NCBI GenBank assembly: GCA_946631535.1
Contig: CAMPAF010000004.1
Coordinates: 1 to 34,769, forward strand
Reading direction: 5' to 3'
DNA length: 34,769 bases
Origin: an uncultured Verrucomicrobiota bacterium
Lineage (GTDB): Bacteria; Verrucomicrobiota; Kiritimatiellia; RFP12; UBA1067
Within the stretch, counting starts at the first letter, position 1. The number at the start of each line of letters is the position of its first letter. Below the pieces are notes generated by a model. The model did not search any database. It was given only the letters and a program-made list of their open reading frames with translations, and was not told the origin of the DNA. This document shows positions 15,214-22,961 of this stretch, one piece after another. The position numbers were made by a program, and so were the translations under genes.

Positions 15214-15920
15214 TGCTGGCCTCCTTCCTCGCCGCCCGTCGCCAGCAGGTCGAAGAAGAATCCCTGCTCGCTCTTCGGCTTCTTCGGCTTCTTCGCCGCC
15301 GGCTTCTTCTTCGGCTTCGGCTTCTTCGCCGCCGGCTTCTTCTTCTTCTTCGGCTTCGGAGCCGGAGCGGGAGAAGGCGCGGACGCGACAGGCTTCGGCC
15401 TCTCGTCCCAGTCCGCGGGCACGTCCTGGAAGTAGTGCATGCACATCGCGTAAACGGCGCCCGGATCGATGTGGCAGTTCCCGCCCACCTTGCGCGCCAC
15501 CGCCTCGATGAACTTCCAGCAGGTCTCCGGCGTCTTGCCTTCGGCCTTGCATTGCTCCTTCAGCTCGTCGGTCGCGTTCTTCTCGAAGTACGCGCCGACC
15601 GCCGCGACGGGATCCGTGGGATCCATGTCCTTTGCGTCCTTGATGAAGCACTTGTAGGCCTCCTCTACCCAATCGCGCTTTTCCGTTCCCGTTTCAGCCT
15701 TTTCCGTTTCCGTTTCAGCCTTTTCCGTTTCCGTTTCAGCCTTTTCCGTTTCCGTTTCAGCCTTTTCCGTTTCCGAATCGGCCTTAAAGCCGGTCGCACG
15801 GTCGATAGCCGCTTCGAACGGAGTCCTCGGCACGGCATCCGCTAGAAGGGCCTTCTCTTCCGCTTCCATCTCCGCCGCATCCTCTTTGAGGATTTCTGCG
15901 CCTGTCTTCTTCTTCGACAT
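15210..15920 (-). CDS. PcfK-like protein with repeat spacer and basic tail
   Basis: A 236-residue protein from ATG 15920 (GAGGTG upstream). Residues 50-81 are a heptad-like tandem repeat (TETEKAE). Residues about 84-171 match the PcfK pattern: a helix, CWKFIEAVARK and AVYAMCMHYFQD. Residues 180-217 are Pro/Ala/Lys-rich like a histone H1 tail. The end SEQGFFFDLL (217-226) resembles a degenerate clamp-binding motif (Q followed by hydrophobics and DL). The gene starts 8 bases after the sliding clamp gene and overlaps the PcfJ-like gene, so clamp, PcfK and PcfJ form one unit. Clamp binding is inference. Confidence 0.75.
   Translation of the reverse strand: MSKKKTGAEILKEDAAEMEAEEKALLADAVPRTPFEAAIDRATGFKADSETEKAETETEKAETETEKAETETEKAETGTEKRDWVEEAYKCFIKDAKDMDPTDPVAAVGAYFEKNATDELKEQCKAEGKTPETCWKFIEAVARKVGGNCHIDPGAVYAMCMHYFQDVPADWDERPKPVASAPSPAPAPKPKKKKKPAAKKPKPKKKPAAKKPKKPKSEQGFFFDLLATGGEEGGQQ
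15679..15780. repeat. 21-base tandem repeat in the PcfK-like gene
   Basis: Four full copies and a partial fifth of a 21-base unit (begins TTTTCCGTTTCCG on the plus strand). Copies 2-4 are identical; copy 1 differs at one base. In the protein this gives the TETEKAE spacer. Copy number may vary between isolates without breaking the frame. Confidence 0.9.
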
Positions 15921-15928
15921 GTCGCACC

Positions 15929-17041
15929 TCACTTGATTCGCAGCGGCATCACGACCGCGATCCACGGCACGGAACACTTCAGAAGCACCGGACCAGGAGC
16001 GCCGCCCCAGCCAAAGTTCAGCGTGAAGTTGTCCTCATCAATCGCCTCGAGCGCATCCTTCAGAAGTCTCGGGTTGAAGTGCCACGACATCTTCGCGTCG
16101 TCGGCCAGCTTGCACTTGTCCGTGACGGCCTCCGCATCCGCGAACTCGCTGCGCGCCTTGAACGTCACGAGGCCCTGCGACACGGACACCTTCACATCTG
16201 GCGTCTCGCAGTCAGACGCCAGCGCCGCGCGCTCCAGCGCCGCCAGGAACTCGACGCGCCCGATCTCGGCATGATGTTCCGGATTGCCAGGCACAACCCT
16301 CTTCCAGCTTGGATAGACGCCCTCGATGACCTTTGCCGTGAGGCACCAGGATGCGCACATGATCCGCACCGACTTCCCGTCCGACGAGATGTCCACGTCT
16401 CCGTCGTCGATCTTGGACAGGAGCCCGAACAGCACGCCCACGGTCTTGTTTGCGAGCGTAACGTCGAATCCGTCGTCGAACGCCTCACGCACCTCAAACT
16501 CGATGTGGGCGAGGCACCTGCCGTCCGCCGCCGTCATGTCGAGCACGTTGTCGTGCAGCCGCATGTTCACGCCGCATAAGTTCGCCCGCGTCGCTTCAAC
16601 AGAAGCGGCGAACTTGACCTTGCGCAGCATCTCGCGAAAGGTGACCGCCGGAAGCGTCGTCACCACCGCACCGTCCTTCGGGCCGGTCATCGCGGCATAC
16701 CTGTCGCCATCGCCGGACGCCAGGCGGAAGGACACGCCCTCGCCGCCGGCGAGCTTCAGCTTCTCGTGTCCCACAGTCTCAATATACACCATCCCGTCAG
16801 GCATCGCGGACGCGAACGCCGCAAGCCGCATGCCCGGCACGGTGACGGTGCCGTTCTCCTCGCTCTCGCCCTTCAGCCGCCACTCCAGCTGCATGTCGCC
16901 GTTCGTGCCGGTGAGCGATACGTTGTCGCCGCTGACGTCCAGCCGGACGTTCGCGAACACAGAGAGCGCGTCCTTCCCGATGCATCCCTTGACTGCCGCG
17001 TTCGCCTCGGCGAACGCCTTCCTGATGATCTTGGTCTTCAT
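15929..17041 (-). CDS. dnaN: DNA polymerase III beta subunit (sliding clamp)
   Basis: A 370-residue protein with the length and three-domain layout of bacterial beta clamps. The central TAADGRCLAHIEF segment matches the clamp ATDGHRLA element, and the C-terminus PWIAVVMPLRIK matches the conserved VIMPMRL end. The dimeric ring tethers polymerase to DNA. No polymerase or clamp loader is visible in the window, so it would have to work with the host replisome. ATG 17041 follows AAGGAG, within a leader (ACCAACAAACAAGGAG) shared with two other early genes. Confidence 0.85.
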   Translation of the reverse strand: MKTKIIRKAFAEANAAVKGCIGKDALSVFANVRLDVSGDNVSLTGTNGDMQLEWRLKGESEENGTVTVPGMRLAAFASAMPDGMVYIETVGHEKLKLAGGEGVSFRLASGDGDRYAAMTGPKDGAVVTTLPAVTFREMLRKVKFAASVEATRANLCGVNMRLHDNVLDMTAADGRCLAHIEFEVREAFDDGFDVTLANKTVGVLFGLLSKIDDGDVDISSDGKSVRIMCASWCLTAKVIEGVYPSWKRVVPGNPEHHAEIGRVEFLAALERAALASDCETPDVKVSVSQGLVTFKARSEFADAEAVTDKCKLADDAKMSWHFNPRLLKDALEAIDEDNFTLNFGWGGAPGPVLLKCSVPWIAVVMPLRIK

Positions 17042-17067
17042 TCGTTTCTCCTTGTTTGTTGGTTGGG

Positions 17068-17308
17068 TTACAAGCTCTCATTCACCGCGGCCGCCCGCCG
17101 CCGTGCGTAGCGCCGCATCTGCTGGAAGTAGCGCCGGAGCAGCATGCGCGTGCCCATCTGGAGCGCATCCACCTCCGAGGCCGTGCGGCTCCTCTGCCTC
17201 GCGAGCTGCATGAGGATGGTGGCCGCCTCGGCGCGGGACATGTCCCCCCCCCCCCGCAGGACTCGGCACATACGTCGCGCCTTGCGCTTCTATCTCTTCT
17301 TCGTTCAT
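17068..17308 (-). CDS. Small gene interrupted by a G12 tract (frame-switched)
   Basis: ATG 17308 has an excellent ribosome site (AAAGGAGAAACGA) and codes for MNEEEIEAQGATYVPSPAG before meeting 12 consecutive G. As written, that frame then becomes Gly/His/Arg/Ala-rich nonsense to a stop at 17078. One base out of frame, the sequence after the tract reads as a sensible helical protein (MSRAEAATILMQLARQRSRT...) to 17068. A tract of 11 or 14 G would join both parts into one protein. The second part could also start by itself at ATG 17241 behind the G tract (57 residues). Phase variation, or a homopolymer count error, are the two readings. Confidence 0.6.
17244..17255. repeat. Homopolymer of 12 C (G12 on the coding strand)
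   Basis: The longest single-base run noticed in the window, inside a small early gene. It is a slippage-prone site and also a likely place for a sequencing length error. Confidence 0.95.
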
Positions 17309-17343
17309 TCGTTTCTCCTTTGGTTTGTTGGTTGATACAAAAG

Positions 17344-19512
17344 CTACTTCCTCACCCAGCGCTTCGCCTTGCGCGGGATCTTGTGGCCGGCCACCGGACG
17401 GCGGACCGGCGCCGTCTTCTGCGCGCGCCAGGTCGCTAGGTCCGGCAGGCCGGGCGTCTCCTCGCCGCGCTCGGCGTTCTCGTTTATCGTCGGATTGACG
17501 CGCGGATCGAAGAGGTCGGCCGACGGCGGCAGCGATGCGGCGGCGTCCAGCACGCGCGGCAGGGCGTCGTACATCCGGAACCAGGACGCCATGGCGAAGA
17601 TGTTGGTCATCACGTCGCAGAAGTGGTTCGCACCCTGCATCGCCCAGTCCCATGCCAATTTGCCGGACGGGTGGACATACCGGCGGATGAGGCGCTCGGC
17701 GCATACCTCGCTCGCAAATGACCAGTGCTTCATGGGATCGTCGCCCCAGAGCGAGCAGCTGCCGGGCATGAGCGGCGTCTCCTGGAAGGAGCTCTGCATG
17801 ACCTCTCGCCAGTACGGCGCATGCACGGCAAGGTATTCGCCGAACTCGCTGCGCGTCACGAACACATGATCGCCGCGTCCGACGTGATCCTTGCGTCCCT
17901 GCCCGAACTGCTGCCAGCCGAAGCCCCGGACGGCGCACACCTGGAACGGCAGCGCGAACCGCTTACGCATGACGAACAGCGTGCGGCAGACGACGTCTGG
18001 CATATAGCCTCGATCGAAGCCGACGGCGCGGATCGTCACCTTCCGGCGCCTGTCCGCCGTGCGGAGGTCCAGCGAGGCTAGGAGCGACACCACGGCGCGG
18101 ATCCCGGCGGCGACGGCGCGCTTCTTCGCGAGGTCCGTGGCGCCGGCGTCCACCAGCGCGCCGTTCTCGGGATAGCGGCCATACCTAATCACGCCGACCA
18201 CACGCCCGTGCCCGAACGCGGCGAGGCCGTAGGAGAGGCCCGTGCCCTTGACGATGTTCACGTCGCAGAAGCCGATGACGCTCTCCGTGCCGGGCGGCAG
18301 CACGTCCATCGGCGAGCCGTTCAGCGCGTTCGACACGATCTCGGGCGTGATGGCGAGGTCGTCGCTGCCGCCGTCGGCCTTCATCTGGTACTCGGCGGCG
18401 AACGCTTCCTTGCCGATCGCGGCCATGCGGTTCAGCGCGTGGTGGATGGCGTCGAACTCCGTCGCCTTGTCGTACGCAAGCGGATCCACGCACACCGTGC
18501 CGGCGAACCGGGCCGCGTTCTCCTGATACCAGCGGCGAGACTCCGTGCGGGCGAAGTCGTCGTTCGCCGCGTCCAGGTGATATGCCTCGATGAACTCGTC
18601 GGCCAGCGCCTCGAAGTTCGGGCAGAGCTCGAGCAGGAACGGACAGACCGACACGGACCAGTTCGGGTGGAGGTTGCGGTCCGCGATGCGGTGCGCGAGG
18701 TCTCCGAACCGCTGCGGCGTGATGGTGAGGAACGCCGCCATCGTCGCGGTGTTCGCGCCGAGGTTCAGCGCGTCGCCGTGAATGTAGCGGTCGAGGCGCT
18801 CCACGGCCGTGGCCGAGCGGGCGTCCTTCTGCGTCTGCGGATCGTCGAAGAGGAGGAAGTCCGGACGCGCGCCGAGCTCGTTCAGGCCGCGCACGGACGC
18901 GCCGACGCCGCGGCAGGCGAAATGCGCACCGCAGGCCGGCTCGAGCGGATCGCCGAGGTCGTTGCGGAGCATCGGCAGCCGGAACATCATCTCGGAGCTC
19001 TCGAAGCCGATCGGCTTGCCGTGGTATGTGATGGTGTTCGCACGTTGGACCACACCGCCGATCGCGCGCAGAGGAATCGCCACGGCTGGCCAGTCGGCGC
19101 GGATCGGCTCGGACGTCTGGATGATCGCGAGCACCGCGTTCTTGATGCTCTTGGCCAACGGTTTCGACGCAGCGATGCAGACCGGGAAATGCCTATGGCC
19201 GTAGAGCAGCGCCCAGACGAACGCGATGACGGTCCATGTGGTCTTGCCAGCGCCGCGCGTGAACTCGACGGCGAGCTGTCCGCCGGTGAGAATCGCCTGC
19301 TGGAGCTTCTTCACCAGGCGGCGGTCTATCTCCTCCGACGCGCGATGGTCGAGGAGCATGCGACAGTAGTACCAGCCGAAGCGCTCCAGATCGTAGCGGC
19401 AGCTTTCGCGCAGGCGCCGATGGCGGACGGGCGGCATGTCGCCGAGCTCGTTGCGCGAGGCAAAGAGACGGGCGACACGGTCGGCCCCGGACATCGGCAC
19501 CTGTTCGCTCAC
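17344..19512 (-). CDS. terL: Terminase large subunit
   Basis: A 722-residue protein from GTG 19512 (GTGA overlap with the upstream gene). The ATPase domain has Walker A TRGAGKTT (85-92) and Walker B FLLFDD (219-224), preceded by RGVGASVRGLNELGARPD, typical of terminases. The nuclease domain has Asp417 in GFCDVN and Asp500 in GFDRGYMPD, with a late Asp in DWAMQGANHFCDV, consistent with an RNase H-type active site. It packages DNA through the portal. It lies among replication genes, about 7 kb from the portal, not next to it. The gene reads to a Lys/Arg-rich C-terminus (KIPRKAKRWVRK). Confidence 0.9.
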   Translation of the reverse strand: MSEQVPMSGADRVARLFASRNELGDMPPVRHRRLRESCRYDLERFGWYYCRMLLDHRASEEIDRRLVKKLQQAILTGGQLAVEFTRGAGKTTWTVIAFVWALLYGHRHFPVCIAASKPLAKSIKNAVLAIIQTSEPIRADWPAVAIPLRAIGGVVQRANTITYHGKPIGFESSEMMFRLPMLRNDLGDPLEPACGAHFACRGVGASVRGLNELGARPDFLLFDDPQTQKDARSATAVERLDRYIHGDALNLGANTATMAAFLTITPQRFGDLAHRIADRNLHPNWSVSVCPFLLELCPNFEALADEFIEAYHLDAANDDFARTESRRWYQENAARFAGTVCVDPLAYDKATEFDAIHHALNRMAAIGKEAFAAEYQMKADGGSDDLAITPEIVSNALNGSPMDVLPPGTESVIGFCDVNIVKGTGLSYGLAAFGHGRVVGVIRYGRYPENGALVDAGATDLAKKRAVAAGIRAVVSLLASLDLRTADRRRKVTIRAVGFDRGYMPDVVCRTLFVMRKRFALPFQVCAVRGFGWQQFGQGRKDHVGRGDHVFVTRSEFGEYLAVHAPYWREVMQSSFQETPLMPGSCSLWGDDPMKHWSFASEVCAERLIRRYVHPSGKLAWDWAMQGANHFCDVMTNIFAMASWFRMYDALPRVLDAAASLPPSADLFDPRVNPTINENAERGEETPGLPDLATWRAQKTAPVRRPVAGHKIPRKAKRWVRK

Positions 19513-19865
19513 CGTGCGGCCCCCTCTCCGATGGCGGACAGAGCGGCCACGGCATCATCGTCCACGTCCGCCAGGATGCGGCGTCGGACCGCGCCGCCGA
19601 TCAGCTCGCCGGTCGCCTTGTCGCGGATCGCTTCGCGGAAGCGGCGGACGAGGTCGGCGAGCTGTGCGGCAGATCCAGGCGCGGAGACGAGCGAGCGCAC
19701 CGTCTCCCGCAGCTGGGCGATCTCCGTGCGCAGGAGCGGGACGGTCGCAGCCTTCGCGGCGAAGTCGTCGCGCTCGGCGATGAGCGACTGGATGAAGCGC
19801 TTCTGGCGCTGGATGCGCTCGAGCAGGCATGCCCGAGTCTCGCGAGGGATGCGGTCGTCGCTCAT
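19509..19865 (-). CDS. Coiled-coil protein, possible small terminase subunit
   Basis: A 118-residue helical protein: basic start (RIPRETRACLLERIQRQKRF), heptad-rich centre (LRTEIAQLRETVRSL) and a C-terminal helix. It overlaps both the helicase and the terminase genes (ATGA and GTGA types), the position where a small terminase subunit is usually found. I see no clear helix-turn-helix, so DNA recognition is unproven. It could instead be a helicase-associated factor. Confidence 0.5.
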   Translation of the reverse strand: MSDDRIPRETRACLLERIQRQKRFIQSLIAERDDFAAKAATVPLLRTEIAQLRETVRSLVSAPGSAAQLADLVRRFREAIRDKATGELIGGAVRRRILADVDDDAVAALSAIGEGAAR

Positions 19866-21493
19866 CGCCAGTCACCTCCGCCCTGCGGCATGCCGCCGAA
19901 CTCCGCCTGCGTAACGTGCGGCCGCTCCATCTCGATCAGCGAGCCGTTCTGCCGGAGCGCCGTCTCGAGCGGATCCTGCCGCCAGTCGGCGTGGACCTTC
20001 GAGAAGCGCGGCGTATTGTCCTCGACCGTGCGCTTCGTCGCGCCGGCGCCCTCCTGCTGTAGCAGCGGGCGTGCCCGGTAGTCGCCGAGCATCCAGCAGA
20101 AGTACTTCTTCCTCGCCACGAACGGATACTTGCCCGTCGCGCCGTTCTGCGACTTGCAGAGGATCCACCAGACGGCGTCGACGTCCTCGGCCCCGTAGAT
20201 CTGCGCGCCGGGATCCATTCCGCCAGGCAGAAGCTCGCGCGGTTCGTTGCCGGGCGTGTTCCACTTGTCGACGACGGACTTGTCGCGATGCAGGAGCGCC
20301 ACCGTGAAGGCGTCCTGCTCGATGCTTCCGGAGCCGCGCAGGTCGGCAAGGCCCGGCTCGCGCCCCGCCTGGTCGGCCTTCGCGCTCTCGCGGTTCAGCT
20401 GGCAGAGCGCGACCACCGGCACGCCGAGCTCGTTCGCGAGGCGCTTCAAAGTGTCCGAGACATACGACACCCGGGCATACTCGACGGCATCCTCGCGGCC
20501 CAGGGCGCGGGCGTGGAAGAGTTGCAGGTAGTCGCAGACCACCACGCCGAGACGGCCGGCGGCATGCTCGACCATGCAGTAGGTCCGGAAGTCGTCCACG
20601 TCGCGGATCTCCGTGATGGAGAGCGGCCACGCCGTCACGATGTCGGCCGCCTTGCGCATCGCCTCGATATCCGTCTTCGTCGGCGAGAAGAGCGCCTTGC
20701 GCAGCGAGACGCGCGCCCGTTCCGCGATGAAGCGGCGCATCATCTCGACGCGCGGCATGTCGAGCTGGTTCAGCGCCACGGCGACACCCTGCTCGCACCA
20801 GAAGCGCATGAGGTTCACGGCGAAGGCCGTCTTGCCGACCGACGGGCGCGCCGCCACCACATGCAGACCGGGCCGCAGGCCGTTCAGCTGGCGCGTCAGT
20901 TCCGGCCACGGCATGCGGTAGCCGGGCGTCCAGTCGAGGTTCTTCTCGACGATGCGCTTCTGATGAGCGGTCTCCGATTCCGCGACGATGCTGTCCGTCA
21001 GGGCGCGCACGTTCAGCTTTTTCGACGCTACGGCATCCGCGAGCACGTCGTCGAGAGCTCGCCGCATGGCCACGCCCACCTCGGCCGCGTCCGCAGTGCA
21101 GGCGAACAGCTTTTCGTTCGCCGCCATCGTCTCGCGGATCCGTCGCTCGATGTGCGCGGACTTCAGCGCCGCGATGTGCGCTTCCGCATATCCGCCGACC
21201 TCGGCAGAGCCGACCACGTCGCTGATCGTCTCGGCCGTCAGGTTCGCCGCCGGCATCTTGTTGTCTGGCGACGCCGCGATCTTTTTCGCGGCCTCGAAGA
21301 CGCTCACGGCGTCGGCCTTGTCGGCGTGCCCGCTCCGCCAGGCACGCTCGAGCGCCAGCCACACGACCGCCCACGGATCCGTCCGGAACCACGACGCACG
21401 GACGCCGGCGGCCATCGCGACCGGCAGCACGCCGGGCACGTCCGCCAGGATGACGCCGATCAGCGCCGCTTCCGTTTTGGCCGTGTCAGTCAT
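19862..21493 (-). CDS. dnaB: DnaB-type replicative helicase
   Basis: A 543-residue protein. Residues 1-120 form the DnaB N-terminal helical domain (EAALIGVILADVPGV...). The RecA-like domain has Walker A ARPSVGKT (215-222), Walker B VVVCDYLQLF (317-326) and the QLNRES motif (365-370), all standard for DnaB. The C-terminal 60 residues are specific to this protein and not recognised. It unwinds DNA at the phage fork and is probably loaded by the product of the gene just upstream, with which it overlaps by 8 bases. Confidence 0.9.
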   Translation of the reverse strand: MTDTAKTEAALIGVILADVPGVLPVAMAAGVRASWFRTDPWAVVWLALERAWRSGHADKADAVSVFEAAKKIAASPDNKMPAANLTAETISDVVGSAEVGGYAEAHIAALKSAHIERRIRETMAANEKLFACTADAAEVGVAMRRALDDVLADAVASKKLNVRALTDSIVAESETAHQKRIVEKNLDWTPGYRMPWPELTRQLNGLRPGLHVVAARPSVGKTAFAVNLMRFWCEQGVAVALNQLDMPRVEMMRRFIAERARVSLRKALFSPTKTDIEAMRKAADIVTAWPLSITEIRDVDDFRTYCMVEHAAGRLGVVVCDYLQLFHARALGREDAVEYARVSYVSDTLKRLANELGVPVVALCQLNRESAKADQAGREPGLADLRGSGSIEQDAFTVALLHRDKSVVDKWNTPGNEPRELLPGGMDPGAQIYGAEDVDAVWWILCKSQNGATGKYPFVARKKYFCWMLGDYRARPLLQQEGAGATKRTVEDNTPRFSKVHADWRQDPLETALRQNGSLIEMERPHVTQAEFGGMPQGGGDWR

Positions 21494-22148
21494 CGCGCCA
21501 CACCTCCTCGGCCGATGTCGCCCTTATGCCAGAGCCGGCAGGCTGTTCCACGCGCGCCGGAGAATTTTTTTTCTCTGTCACCCACCAGTTCCGCAGAACG
21601 CAGGAGACGTTCGCGGCCGTCACGCGATAGGTCGCGCCGTTCGCCCGCATGGCGGTCCAGTCGAGCTTCCGCATCTCGGCGGCGAAGTGGTCGCGGAAGT
21701 CGTCCGGCACGCCGAGGTTGTGAGCAGCCGCTCGGATCTCGTCGTCGGTGGGTGGGCGAGGTGACGATACCACACTCTGTCTGTCATTCATTCTGTCATT
21801 CATTCTAGCGTCACCTTCGTCACCCGCGTCACCCGCGTCACCTTGCGTCACTTTCGTCACCTCGGCGGCGGCCTGTGCCCGCTTCCTCGCCTTGTACTCG
21901 GCCGTACGCTGGGCTCCGGACTTCGGAGCCGGACGACTGTCCGCCTCCTCGATGATGCGCTTCGCCTCGGTCGCGATGCCGGTAGCGATCGGACGATAGG
22001 CCGCGAACCGCTTCGGCAGGTCGTAGTCTTCGATGCCGTACGTCTTGGCGAACGCGAAGCCGAGGATCGCCGCGCGGGCATCCGGCGGCACTTCCTTCAG
22101 CGTAGAGGTCATCACGCCGTGGACACAGAAGCCCTGCTCGCGCTTCAC
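21486..22148 (-). CDS. Putative replication initiator or helicase loader (DUF6291-like)
   Basis: A 220-residue protein from GTG 22148 (GTGA overlap, GGAG upstream). The N-terminal part (FCVHGVMTSTLKEVPPDARAAILGFAFAKT...) follows the DUF6291 pattern seen in phage replication modules. The C-terminal part (PPTDDEIRAAAHNLG...FAAEMRKLDWTAM...VLRNWWVTEKK) matches the usual winged-helix-like end of such proteins. The linker is coded by direct repeats that look like origin iterons, as in lambda O. Position immediately before the DnaB gene supports an initiator/loader role. This is from pattern memory, not a search. Confidence 0.65.
   Translation of the reverse strand: MKREQGFCVHGVMTSTLKEVPPDARAAILGFAFAKTYGIEDYDLPKRFAAYRPIATGIATEAKRIIEEADSRPAPKSGAQRTAEYKARKRAQAAAEVTKVTQGDAGDAGDEGDARMNDRMNDRQSVVSSPRPPTDDEIRAAAHNLGVPDDFRDHFAAEMRKLDWTAMRANGATYRVTAANVSCVLRNWWVTEKKNSPARVEQPAGSGIRATSAEEVWRDD
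21781..21863. repeat. Candidate replication origin: iteron-like repeats
   Basis: Two identical 12-base units (CTGTCATTCATT, 21781-21804) lie beside six copies of a nine-base unit CGTCACCNN (21809-21863), with a single extra base between copies four and five. That extra base shifts the reading frame of the repeats in the protein (GDA units become VTK/VTQ) while the DNA unit is kept, which favours selection on DNA. Repeats inside an initiator gene next to an AT-richer patch are the lambda-type origin layout. Confidence 0.55.
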
Positions 22149-22471
22149 CGCTCCTCCTTCGCCAGGCAGGCGAGCCAGGCGCGGACCGCGACTCTCGAGC
22201 GCTCGTACGCCGTCCGGCACGCAGCCGCCACCGTCTCCATCGTCCGATCGAACGCGATGCCGCCGACGAGGTTCGCGTAAATCAGCGCCTGAAGCGTCTC
22301 TGGCGAGAGTTTAAGGTCCGGAGGTGTAAGTTCCACACCGGGCGGCAGGACCGCAACTGGCGGCGGGAAATCCGCCTCTGGTGGAATTGTGCGAGCGGTC
22401 GGCGTCTTCCGCTTCGTCGCGCTCTTCTCTGCCCGTTCGCGGGCCATCTTCTCGATCGTTGCCTTGTTCAT
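22145..22471 (-). CDS. Hypothetical 108-residue protein
   Basis: From ATG 22471 with AGGAG upstream. It has a basic N-terminus (IEKMARERAEKSATKRK), a Pro-rich linker (about 28-52), and a C-terminal helical domain (LQALIYANLVGGIAFDRTMETVAAACRTAYERSRVAVRAWL). It is the first gene of the helicase block and overlaps the initiator gene. It may be a replication accessory or DNA-binding protein. No family recognised. Confidence 0.6.
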   Translation of the reverse strand: MNKATIEKMARERAEKSATKRKTPTARTIPPEADFPPPVAVLPPGVELTPPDLKLSPETLQALIYANLVGGIAFDRTMETVAAACRTAYERSRVAVRAWLACLAKEER

Positions 22472-22527
22472 TGGTACTCCTAACCGTTAGTCAGTCTTCC
22501 CGCAGCACCGTCGCGTGTGCGGTGGTG

Positions 22528-22788
22528 TTAAATTTCAGCCCCCCAGAACCTACCCCCGGGGGGCCCTCCGAGCCGCTCGAGCTCGGCGAGACCGTGAGCG
22601 ACCCATGCGGGAATCTCATCGAACCGGCTCAACTCATCGGCAAAATTTTGGCGCGCCGCGCAAGTCTGCGCTGATTCTTCGCTCGCCGTTCGACTATTAG
22701 CGCAAAATTTAGCGCCGCGTGCCCGTTGGCTTCGTTCGCTCTTGCGTTCCTTCGCTTCGTCATTCAATGCCAGCCCCGCCGCACGCAT
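22528..22788 (-). CDS. Doubtful small protein in a regulatory-like stretch
   Basis: An 86-residue frame from ATG 22788. Its end (FADELSRFDEIPAWVAHGLAELERLG) looks protein-like, but there is no ribosome site, the first half is Arg/Ser-rich, and the DNA carries two CAAAATTT[TA]-containing repeats. In-frame starts up to 22989 would add Pro/Gly-rich sequence over G-tracts. It may be a real small gene or part of an untranslated 490-base stretch (22472-22961), the longest gap in the early region. Confidence 0.3.
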   Translation of the reverse strand: MRAAGLALNDEAKERKSERSQRARGAKFCANSRTASEESAQTCAARQNFADELSRFDEIPAWVAHGLAELERLGGPPGGRFWGAEI

Positions 22789-22913
22789 GCCACACGCCGC
22801 CGCCGGGCGCGTTCGCCCTAGTGTCGAAACAAATCCATCACGCAATAGCGGACGAGCCTCTAGGCCGCCCCCATGCCCATCCCCGCGGGCATCACGGGAG
22901 GAAGGGGAGAGGG

Positions 22914-22944
22914 TATATCCCGGGGGAACCATGGGGGGGATATA
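22914..22944. promoter_or_regulatory. Inverted repeat TATATCCC/GGGATATA in a G-rich tract
   Basis: Eight-base arms at 22914-22921 and 22937-22944 with a 15-base spacer. The half-site is shared with the dyad at 10218-10236. The surrounding plus strand (22895-22950) carries six runs of three to seven G and could form a quadruplex. It lies just downstream of the putative excisionase gene and upstream of the replication genes, so it may control them. Confidence 0.4.
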
Positions 22945-22961
22945 TGGGGGAATTGCAAACA

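Noticed and set aside
15679..15780. CRISPR-like array
   Set aside because: Units are directly adjacent with no spacers and encode a heptapeptide repeat in frame.
18208..19914. Long plus-strand frame opposite the terminase
   Set aside because: Antisense of a gene with all terminase motifs; composition is Arg/Val/Leu/His-rich as expected for a shadow.
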